Source of the DNA: Lichenifustis flavocetrariae
GTDB taxonomy: Bacteria; Pseudomonadota; Alphaproteobacteria; Rhizobiales; Beijerinckiaceae
DNA length: 50,240 bases
Assembly (NCBI RefSeq): GCF_026130545.1
Contig: NZ_JAMOIM010000034.1
Location: forward strand, 1 to 50,240
Reading direction: 5' to 3'
The notes under the pieces were generated by a model. It made no database searches. It saw only the letters and a list, made by a program, of their open reading frames with translations, and was not told the DNA's origin. The stretch's first letter is position 1, and the number at the start of each line of letters is the position of its first letter. This document shows positions 43,863 through 50,240 of this stretch, in pieces. The position numbers and the translations under genes are program-made.

Positions 43863-44363
43863 ATGCGTATGTTTTTCTCTCGAGCGACTGTCACGATCCG
43901 CCGAAAAGCGTTGCTGGTTTCCGGGATAGTCGGATTGCTCACTGGTCTTGTTGCCGTCGGCTCCTCCAGCCACGCGCAGACGACGCCCGTGCCGATGAAC
44001 GGGCCCTTCGGACCCGGAAAGATCGATGCCAGCCTGGCACCGAATTTCGTCAACCAGCACGTCTCAGCCTGTGGGCGCGTCACCAGTGCCAAGGGCAACA
44101 TCATGCTGGTCGGCTCGAACCTGTGGGTTTTCACCCCCCATGGGGTCGACCCCACTCAATATTACAACCGCGTGATCTGTGTCAGCGGCAGCGTCACCCT
44201 TCGCGACGCCGCCAGCGGCGGCATCCGCGTGCCGTCGATCGATGCAACATCGACGGACCAGATCGACACCGACCCCAACACCGTCATGCCGCAAAACCGC
44301 TGTCGGCCCTGTGAAAAGCAACAACCAGATGGGACGTGCCGGCGATTTCGGGCCTGCACGTAA
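43863..44363 (+). CDS. Secreted small protein of unknown function
   Basis: A 166-residue exported protein. The N-terminal basic stretch (ATVTIRRK) and hydrophobic segment ALLVSGIVGLLTGLVAVG form a signal cleaved near SSHAQTT. The mature part has ACGRVTSAKGNIMLVGSNLW, a pattern reminiscent of an OB-fold or nucleic-acid-binding-like small beta barrel, then ICVSGSVTLRDAASGG. The final 25 residues are Cys-rich (NRCRPCEKQQPDGTCRRF) and could bind metal or form disulfides. ATG 43863 is preceded by AAGGAC at 43851. No family is recognised. Confidence 0.65.
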   Translation: MRMFFSRATVTIRRKALLVSGIVGLLTGLVAVGSSSHAQTTPVPMNGPFGPGKIDASLAPNFVNQHVSACGRVTSAKGNIMLVGSNLWVFTPHGVDPTQYYNRVICVSGSVTLRDAASGGIRVPSIDATSTDQIDTDPNTVMPQNRCRPCEKQQPDGTCRRFRACT

Positions 44364-44382
44364 TGCGACAGCCTTCGCCGCT

Positions 44383-45213
44383 TCAGTCGAAATCCTCCCG
44401 TCGGCGGAAGGTGCCGCTTGCCCTCGGGTCTCTGAGAAGGGCCACGGCCTCGCCAACGTCAGGGGCGTCGGTATCGGCGATCCATTTCATCTCGCCTTTG
44501 TGCGCCGGCGGCAGGGTCAGATAGGCGAGCGTCCCGTCCGAGCCCTGAAGCTCCAGCGCGTCGAAGCTTGCTTCTCCGCCCTCGAAGCGGATGCGGATCA
44601 GGAACTGGTTCGGCAGGCCGGCCGAGCCGATGTGGATCGTCGCGCCCGCGAAGCTCCGCCCGTCGATCTCCCGATCGCTGGCCGCCGCCGCCCGAGCGGG
44701 CATCGCCAGGTGCGGCACTGCTCGCAGCATGGAGGGCGAGGGCGCGGCCGCGGCGGGCAGCCGATCCACCCTGATGAGGCGGTTGTAGTCCGCGCGCAGG
44801 GTTGGATTGGTGAAAAGCGCTCGTTGCTGCGCCATGGTCAGGGGCTGTCTCGCTTCGAGAGTGGCGCGCAGACCGGCCAAGTCCACCTCCCCGGCGACAG
44901 ATGCTTGGACCGCCTCCTCGGCATTGGAGCCCAGCGCCGCGATGTCGCCGCGCAGGTCTTCCACCTCGTCCCGCAGCGCGGGGGACGCGGCCAGCTTCGC
45001 CTCGAAGGCCAACAGCTCGGCGCCGTGAAGCTGCCCGTCCACATAGGCCGCAATTTCCTCGGCATCGGCTTCGATCTCGTCGCCATTGGCATCCGACAGC
45101 GCCCCGCGCCACGTCTCCGCCAGTTTGGCGAATTCGGGCGGCATCCGACCGTCGGGCTTCGTCGCTTCCTCGGACAGCCGATCGAAGAATGCGGCGACCT
45201 CGTCCTTGGTCAT
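44383..45213 (-). CDS. Soluble anti-sigma-factor-like protein
   Basis: A 276-residue protein. Residues about 50-95 read EEIAAYVDGQLHGAELLAFE followed by AKLAASPALRDEVEDL, which is the shape of the anti-sigma domain of ECF regulators (a short helix, DG, then a helix ending in an Asp/Glu-rich turn), but the zinc-binding His/Cys residues are absent. There is no membrane helix, so it is cytoplasmic. The C-terminal 100 residues are beta-rich (GATIHIGSAGLPNQFLIRI, DALELQGSDGTLAYLTLP) and may sense a ligand or partner. Its ATG overlaps the stop of the sigma-like gene by four bases (ATGA), a classic arrangement for a sigma/anti-sigma pair. Confidence 0.7.
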   Translation of the reverse strand: MTKDEVAAFFDRLSEEATKPDGRMPPEFAKLAETWRGALSDANGDEIEADAEEIAAYVDGQLHGAELLAFEAKLAASPALRDEVEDLRGDIAALGSNAEEAVQASVAGEVDLAGLRATLEARQPLTMAQQRALFTNPTLRADYNRLIRVDRLPAAAAPSPSMLRAVPHLAMPARAAAASDREIDGRSFAGATIHIGSAGLPNQFLIRIRFEGGEASFDALELQGSDGTLAYLTLPPAHKGEMKWIADTDAPDVGEAVALLRDPRASGTFRRREDFD

Positions 45214-46382
45214 GGCTTCAAACCCTTCAGCGATGCGCGCGGCTCGTCCTCACCCTTCGTCGAGCGTCTCGGCTCCAGAAAGGCGTCGTTACCAGTGACG
45301 GAGGCCATGAGGTTTTTCGCGGCCGGAGCGTCCAGAAGTTGCGTCCGAAGCTTCGCGTGGACATTGCGCGCCATCTTGTAGATGGCTGTCACGGGTTCCA
45401 CCATCGTCTCGGCGATGTCCCGCGACGGCTGTCCGTCGAGATAGAGTTCAAGATACTGCCGCTCGCGACGAGACAGGCGAGCGTCGATCATCGCGCGGAA
45501 CAGCGCGGCCCGAAAGATTTCCCACGCCTCCTCGTCCTCGATGTCCGTATCGGCGGTCGGTTCGATGCTCGGCTGGATCCGAGGGCCGTTGCCGTCGTCC
45601 GCGGGCTCGTCCGCGGAGACCACGTCGACCGAAATCGGTTGGGGGTTCGACTTCAGCGCCGCCTCGACGCGAATGCGCGCGTCCAGAACGGTCAACTCCG
45701 TGGTCCCGGGGAAGAAACTCACGAGCCCGTACATGATCTCGCGCGCCGAGGCGGCGTGATACCAGTAGAATTGCGCGAAGACAGCGCGATCGAAGGGCGT
45801 CAGCGCCGCGATGGCCTCGGGGAGGTCCCGCCGGCGCACCTCGGATGGCGCGTCTGACGACCTCAGAAAGTCGGAGGCGAGCAGAATCAGTTTGGTGACG
45901 ACAAACCCGGGCGCCCGCGCCTGCTCGGCCCAGATCGCGAGCTGTTGCCGCTCGTTTCGTAGAACCTGTTCCAACACCCACTGCCTGCCATCCCTCTGCA
46001 GCTCGCGATCTTCAATGCGGGCGGCGACGATGCGGCTCAGGCGGCGCCGGAAGAACGCCTCAAAGGCAATCATGCCCTGGTCCCGATCTCGCCGGATCAG
46101 AGCGAGCAGCCGATGGAACAAGAACCCATCGACCAGCACCTTGGTCGCGAAGGTGGAAAACTCGCCGCGGCCCCGATACCCCGCGAACTCCGAGGCGAAG
46201 GTGGGCGACGCCATCAAATCCCGAAGCGCCGCCTCCGCTGAGGCCTGATCGGGCGAAACCGAGCGACAGATGTCGCGCAGCAGCCTCTCATGGCGCGACT
46301 TGAAGGCGGCAAGGGCCGCCTGATCGCCTTGCATCATCGCGGCGATGCTTTCGACCTCACGTTCGCCGCCGGCGACACTCAT
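45210..46382 (-). CDS. Divergent sigma-70-family-like factor
   Basis: A 390-residue protein with sigma-like ends and an unusual middle. Residues about 25-110 resemble region 2 (AALAAFKSRHERLLRDIC, then GEFSTFATKVLVDGFLFHRL). Residues about 310-365 resemble region 4: SRRERQYLELYLDGQPSRDI, then AETMVEPVTAIYKMARNVHA, a helix-turn-helix. Between them lie some 190 residues with a third helical sub-domain (AIAALTPFDRAVFAQFYWYH) and an acidic linker. ECF sigma factors are about 180-200 residues, so this is roughly twice the usual size. ATG 46382 has AAGGA 9 nt upstream. The next gene is coupled by a 4-nt overlap. Function as a sigma factor is inferred. Confidence 0.68.
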   Translation of the reverse strand: MSVAGGEREVESIAAMMQGDQAALAAFKSRHERLLRDICRSVSPDQASAEAALRDLMASPTFASEFAGYRGRGEFSTFATKVLVDGFLFHRLLALIRRDRDQGMIAFEAFFRRRLSRIVAARIEDRELQRDGRQWVLEQVLRNERQQLAIWAEQARAPGFVVTKLILLASDFLRSSDAPSEVRRRDLPEAIAALTPFDRAVFAQFYWYHAASAREIMYGLVSFFPGTTELTVLDARIRVEAALKSNPQPISVDVVSADEPADDGNGPRIQPSIEPTADTDIEDEEAWEIFRAALFRAMIDARLSRRERQYLELYLDGQPSRDIAETMVEPVTAIYKMARNVHAKLRTQLLDAPAAKNLMASVTGNDAFLEPRRSTKGEDEPRASLKGLKP

Positions 46383-46531
46383 CAGGCAGGGTCCTTCACT
46401 TGCTCAGACAGCGCGCGGCCATCGCGCAACTCCCGACATCGACGGGGTCCGACACGACACGATGGCGGTCGTCCCAAAAACCAGGACGCCTCCGTCACTC
46501 TCAGTGTCAATTCCAACATGGGGTCACGACC

Positions 46532-47101
46532 TTGTCCAATCTTTCCAGCTCCAAGCCCTCGCGCTCCACTTTGCCTGTCGCGGTCTTCGCGATGGCGCTT
46601 GTCGTCCTCTCGCTTCTGTTCGGTTCGATGTTTCTGGCCGCCGCGCCGGCGCCCACCGATCATCAGACCTTCGGCGCCTGGAACGTGTCGTGCCGGGCCG
46701 ACGCCATGTCGGACCAGAAGCTCTGCACCAACGGCAGCACCAGGCGCATTCCCTATCCGATCGGCGCGACGCACCTTGATGTCGAAGTCGTGGCGATGCC
46801 TCAAGGCCAGAAGGAAGTCTTTCTCGACAATCCCAACTTTGCCTGGGCTATGACGCAGATCATCATGCGCGTCGACGATGGCGCGGTCGACACACTCGCC
46901 TGCGGTCAAGTCAACGGAAAGTCATGCATCTTGGCTCCCTCGTCGCGGGATCTGCTGCTTGACCGTATAGAGAATGCCAAGACACTGCGCATCCGGATGA
47001 CGATCTTCGGCGGCAAGTCCTTCGACTTCGTCTACGACCTGACCGGCTATTCCTCCGCGCAGCGGGCTTTCGAGGCGGCCGCCTCAACTTACCTCAACTA
47101 A
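46532..47101 (+). CDS. Exported protein, IalB-like (invasion-associated locus B pattern)
   Basis: A 189-residue protein with an N-terminal signal (LPVAVFAMALVVLSLLFGSM, cleavage near AAAPAP). The mature part shows FGAWNVSCRADAMSDQKLC, then IRMTIFGGKSFDFVYDL, which resembles the small Cys-containing periplasmic IalB family of alphaproteobacteria; similarity is moderate and this is a tentative call. The TTG start at 46532 leaves a 149-bp gap to the divergent sigma-like gene. No ideal ribosome site is seen. Confidence 0.6.
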   Translation: MSNLSSSKPSRSTLPVAVFAMALVVLSLLFGSMFLAAAPAPTDHQTFGAWNVSCRADAMSDQKLCTNGSTRRIPYPIGATHLDVEVVAMPQGQKEVFLDNPNFAWAMTQIIMRVDDGAVDTLACGQVNGKSCILAPSSRDLLLDRIENAKTLRIRMTIFGGKSFDFVYDLTGYSSAQRAFEAAASTYLN

Positions 47102-47116
47102 GAGAAGGCCGGGCGA

Positions 47117-47485
47117 TCAATATTCTCCGGGTGGCGGCACGCAGAGCTTGTCGCCCGGGTCGCACCATTGCTTCCGCTTGGCCACGAAAACCTTGATCAC
47201 GCATTGATCGCCCTCTCGCGACACGGTTGAACCGGGCGGGAACGGTTTCAGGGCTCCCGGTGGGGTCGGGAGCGTGAAGCCGGAGATGTCCAACTCGCCG
47301 GGGGGGAGCGTGTAGGTGCCGCGCTTGGTCCAGGCGACTTCGCAGCTTTCGCCTGGCTCGGCCGTCACGTTTATGGTCGTCTGGAGTTCGAGGTTGGGAA
47401 GATCCTCGGCCAGGACCGGCGTCACGAGGAGCGGCAGAAGCAATCCGAGCGCCGTCAGCGCGCGGACGGACCTCGGGCCTCTCAC
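47117..47485 (-). CDS. Small secreted Cys-containing protein
   Basis: A 122-residue protein. The GTG start at 47485 follows CAGGA with good spacing and yields a textbook signal peptide (RSVRALTALGLLLPLLVTPV, then LAED). The mature protein of about 95 residues contains ESCEVAWTKRGTYTLPPG, CVIKVFVAKRKQWC and CVPPPG, so four Cys that may pair. No family is recognised. An alternative ATG at 47671 has a strong GGGGGAAG ribosome site and the same frame, but it would bury the signal. It lies downstream of the STAND gene on the minus strand. Confidence 0.55.
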   Translation of the reverse strand: MRGPRSVRALTALGLLLPLLVTPVLAEDLPNLELQTTINVTAEPGESCEVAWTKRGTYTLPPGELDISGFTLPTPPGALKPFPPGSTVSREGDQCVIKVFVAKRKQWCDPGDKLCVPPPGEY

Positions 47486-47700
47486 GACCGCATCCTGAGA
47501 ACCCGACCCAAAATTCCAAGCTCTCACGCTGACCCGGCCTCCGCGAGGCCTGCTCAAGATGAGGTTCGAGCTGCACTCGGCCAGGACTGGGGGAGCGCGC
47601 TGCACGCGGGCGTCGCAAAGGATCGGCGACATCGTCAGAAGAGGCGATGCGCACGACGGTTGTCTGATCATGATGGCTTCCCCCACGTTCCAACCGCTGT

Positions 47701-50240
47701 TCATGGCTGAGGCCATGGCTTCCCGTCCTTATATGCGGCCAGCCGCTGCTCGGCATCCGTCGTACGAGCGAAGGTGGCATCTGATAGAACCTTCGTCTCG
47801 AATGCGACGGCGCTGACGAAATCCCCGGTCCGCGCGGACGCGGCTGCGAGAGCATCAAAAACCCGTATATCGTCGGGCCGCTCCGCTTGGACGGCTTTGG
47901 CCAAGGCCAGCGCCTCGTCACCATTGCGCAGGCTGGCGACCGGCCCGGTGGCAAGGATGGTGGACAGGGCAAGACGCGCATTTGCATCCCTGGGGTCGGC
48001 CGCTACCGCCTTTCTGAGCGCATCAATGCCCTTGTCGTAGAACGAAAGCGCATCGGCCTTTTGCCCACGCGCCTCGGCAAGATCGCCTGCCGCCAACAGC
48101 GCTGACCCGTAGGCAACCAGATCCGCGGGCGGGCTCGACGTATCGGTCACGAGCTTCTCGAATTGGCCAATCGCGTTTCGGTAATAGTCGAGCGCGACTC
48201 CGCTCTTTCCGTCTCGCGTCGCATAGAGGTGGCCCATATCGCCATAGGCGGTCCCCAGACGCCGGACATCGGGAGCCGAATCGCGGCCGGAGATCAGAAG
48301 CTTCAGGGCGAGATCGATGCGGGACTGCAAGGCGACCTTGGCTTCGTCGAACCGAGGTGGCGACGCCCTCGACAAAGCCTCTGCCAGACCACCTTCCGCG
48401 TCGGCCAGGACCAGCTGGATGTCCCGGGCGGCCGGGACCCTCTCTAGACCATTCTCCCCGGCGTCGCGCGCCGCCGAGTGAGACCGGATGGCGTCGTCGA
48501 TGTCGCCCGCGTCAAGATCGATCCTGCCCAAGGCAGACCGCGCGGCGACCAGATCCTGCACCGACGCGATGTCGTTCGGGTGCCGAACCACGATGGCCTC
48601 GGCGGTCTCGGCGGCGGCCTGCGCGATGGGGCGCGCTTTGGCCGCGTTCCCGGGCGTGGCCAGCAGGGCGGCGAGACGGCGTTGAGCGTCGAAAAGATCG
48701 TGACGCCAGACGTCGTTGCCCGGGTCCGTCTCGACGAGGTCGACAAGGATCGTCCGGGCCTGTTCAAGCAGGTTGATGACTTTGCCGGTCTGCCCGGCGG
48801 GTGCCCCCGGCTGCTCGTTCTCTTCGACATAAATCCTGCCAAGCAGCAGCAGCACCTCGGCCTTTTGCTGTTGATACAATGGGCGGGTGGATACGCCTGT
48901 CAGCAGCTGGTCAACGACAAGCAGTGCTTCCTTGGCGTATCTCGCGGCCTCTCCTACCTGTCCAACTTTCAGATAGGCCGTCGCCACAGTCCGATCGGCC
49001 TCGCTCAACGCGAGCTTGTCCGCATCGCTCGCGATGTAATCCTTCAAGATGTTGTACATCGACGTGTAGTCGTCGATCATTGCTTTGCCGAGACTTGCGC
49101 GTTGAGCGTCGTCCCTTTCCGGGGCGTCCTGCCACTCTTGGGCGGCAATGTCGCCTTTCCCCTTGTGGATGCTGGCCTGCAATCGTTGATCCTGCGGATC
49201 CAGAAGCGGATCGATCGGGTTCGCTGTCAGCAACGCGTCCACGATCGTCTGCGCATCGTTGAAGGCGACGATGGCCTTCTCGCGCGAGGTGGTGTCTCCT
49301 GAGGCCACCAGCATCTCGCCCAGAGCCACGTTGGACTTGGCCAAGAGCCGCTGCCACTCGACGTTCTCGGGATCTTGCTCGACCAGGGCGCGGAGGATCG
49401 TGATGGCTTTGGCGATATCCTGCTCGGCCGATCGCCGATCGCCGAGCGCGTTCGCATAGCTCGACGTGACGCCCAGAAGTACGGCTTGCTGGAACCGCAC
49501 GGGGGGCGAGGCGGCATCCTTGCTTGCGATCTTTTCTTGGAGATCCCGCGCCGTGGCCAGCAGTTCCCGACCATAGTCGCTGGGCAGGCTGAGTGTCACG
49601 AAGCGCTCGAACCCCTTGGTCGCAAGCGTCTGCACGGCCTGGCTGGCGAGTTCCAGATTGCGTGTCGCCTCCAGCTCAGCCCGCGTGGCCTTTTGCGAGT
49701 ACCAATAGAGGCCGACCAGCAGAGCCACCAGAACGCCGGAGCCGGCTGACGCCACCTGCCATCGGAGACGCTCCCGCCTCGCTCTTCGCTTCAGCTCATC
49801 CTTTTCCGCGTCGAGTGCCAGATTGGACCCGTGGACGAGAGCGGCGAGATCCGCCGAAACCCACGCGGGCTCCTCCTTGACCAATGCATTGGCCGCTTCG
49901 AGGTCCAGGCCTTTCAGGAGATAAGCGGGGTCGCGCGTCTTCTTCCAGTTGTCGACCATGTCGTAGAGGCGCGTGCGCAGGACCACCATGCCCTTGCGCT
50001 TGCTCAGCACCTGGCGAGCACGATCCCAATGCGAAAGGAGGGTGTCATGAGCGAGCCGAACCACCTGCTTGCCCGCCGCCTCATCGACGGTGACGAGGCG
50101 CGCCTTGGCGAGCGCCGCTATGGCACGGCCCTTGGGGCTGCTGTCATGAACTTCAAACGTCGCAGTTCGGCCCACGGCCGCGCCGCTCTCCCGATCGAAC
50201 CGCGCCAGCGCGACGATGATGTCCTCGACGGCACGGGTCA
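47701..50240 (-). CDS. STAND-type ATPase C-terminal part with transmembrane helix and TPR-rich tail (runs off right edge)
   Basis: The reading frame is open to the right edge, so only about 846 C-terminal residues are seen. The first 110 (RAIAALAKARLVTVDEAAGK, VVRLAHDTLLSHWDRARQVL, then a run ending AYLLKGLDLEAANALVKEE) are the winged-helix and arm region that follows the NTPase core of nSTAND1 proteins. One membrane helix (VASAGSGVLVALLVGLYWYS) lies near visible residues 162-182. About 650 residues of TPR-like helical repeats follow, for example YLKVGQVGEAARYAKEALLV and LLAAGDLAEARGQKADALSF. The P-loop and any N-terminal effector domain are outside the window. Membrane topology would place the repeats in the periplasm, an unusual arrangement for a STAND sensor. 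Confidence 0.85.
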   Translation of the reverse strand, partial: TRAVEDIIVALARFDRESGAAVGRTATFEVHDSSPKGRAIAALAKARLVTVDEAAGKQVVRLAHDTLLSHWDRARQVLSKRKGMVVLRTRLYDMVDNWKKTRDPAYLLKGLDLEAANALVKEEPAWVSADLAALVHGSNLALDAEKDELKRRARRERLRWQVASAGSGVLVALLVGLYWYSQKATRAELEATRNLELASQAVQTLATKGFERFVTLSLPSDYGRELLATARDLQEKIASKDAASPPVRFQQAVLLGVTSSYANALGDRRSAEQDIAKAITILRALVEQDPENVEWQRLLAKSNVALGEMLVASGDTTSREKAIVAFNDAQTIVDALLTANPIDPLLDPQDQRLQASIHKGKGDIAAQEWQDAPERDDAQRASLGKAMIDDYTSMYNILKDYIASDADKLALSEADRTVATAYLKVGQVGEAARYAKEALLVVDQLLTGVSTRPLYQQQKAEVLLLLGRIYVEENEQPGAPAGQTGKVINLLEQARTILVDLVETDPGNDVWRHDLFDAQRRLAALLATPGNAAKARPIAQAAAETAEAIVVRHPNDIASVQDLVAARSALGRIDLDAGDIDDAIRSHSAARDAGENGLERVPAARDIQLVLADAEGGLAEALSRASPPRFDEAKVALQSRIDLALKLLISGRDSAPDVRRLGTAYGDMGHLYATRDGKSGVALDYYRNAIGQFEKLVTDTSSPPADLVAYGSALLAAGDLAEARGQKADALSFYDKGIDALRKAVAADPRDANARLALSTILATGPVASLRNGDEALALAKAVQAERPDDIRVFDALAAASARTGDFVSAVAFETKVLSDATFARTTDAEQRLAAYKDGKPWPQP

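Noticed and set aside
1-50240. CRISPR arrays, tRNA or rRNA genes
   Set aside because: No regularly spaced repeats, cloverleaf-like segments or rRNA signatures were noticed by eye on either strand; a covariance-model scan could still find a small RNA.

Overview
The window is high-GC DNA, densely coded on both strands, without rRNA, tRNA, CRISPR array or complete insertion sequence that I can see. The gene content (FCD-type GntR regulator, cyanide-insensitive bd oxidase, quinone-dependent pyruvate oxidase, MscS channel with cyclic-nucleotide domain, PASAPMFGAAL-type C-terminal anchor, many GTG/TTG starts) suggests an alphaproteobacterium, probably of the Hyphomicrobiales (Rhizobiales: Beijerinckiaceae, Methylobacteriaceae or Bradyrhizobiaceae type). 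This is inferred from protein character, not from a database search.

Region 1 (about 0.4-6.3 kb, plus strand) is a catabolic operon: a GntR/FCD regulator, then a cyclase-family hydrolase, a solute-binding protein, a permease and ATPase of the polar amino-acid ABC type fused into one polypeptide, and a TRZ/ATZ-type amidohydrolase. A near-perfect sigma-54 promoter and two GntR-like operator palindromes precede the cyclase gene. The logic is uptake and hydrolytic opening of a nitrogen-containing (probably cyclic amide) compound under nitrogen control. A short tyrosine recombinase follows (6.5-7.1 kb).

Region 2 (7.5-15.1 kb) is a minus-strand sugar or cyclitol operon: IolE-like dehydratase/isomerase, YdjC/ChbG-type deacetylase, binding protein, permease and ATPase of a ribose/fructose-type ABC importer, and a Gfo/Idh/MocA dehydrogenase. 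It diverges from a MocR-type regulator that is its likely controller.

Region 3 (15.5-30.1 kb, plus strand) is an energy and stress block: pyruvate oxidase (poxB), an MFS transporter, a chloroperoxidase-like hydrolase with Cys in place of the nucleophile Ser, a frameshifted MscS/cNMP channel gene, an AraC regulator, cioAB with a frameshifted small third-subunit-like gene, two HlyD-type membrane-fusion proteins around a double-length ABC-2 permease without an ATPase gene, and an exported Ser-nucleophile paralogue of the hydrolase.

Region 4 (30.2-36.1 kb) holds a putative lipoprotein alpha/beta hydrolase, a large winged-helix/STAND ATPase regulator, a small membrane protein and an orphan surface protein with a PEP-CTERM-like tail.

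Region 5 (36.2-50.2 kb) is the most unusual part. It packs small secreted proteins, a membrane protein, a VIT-VWA protein, a trypsin/HtrA-like protease, a Sel1-repeat protein, a divergent sigma-like factor translationally coupled to a soluble anti-sigma-like protein, and the C-terminal part of a STAND-type ATPase with a transmembrane helix and a long TPR-rich tail that runs off the right edge. The combination of protease, VWA, repeat adaptor, STAND NTPase and private sigma/anti-sigma pair resembles signal-gated bacterial conflict or envelope-surveillance systems and is the best candidate here for an undescribed system. Function is inferred from composition only.
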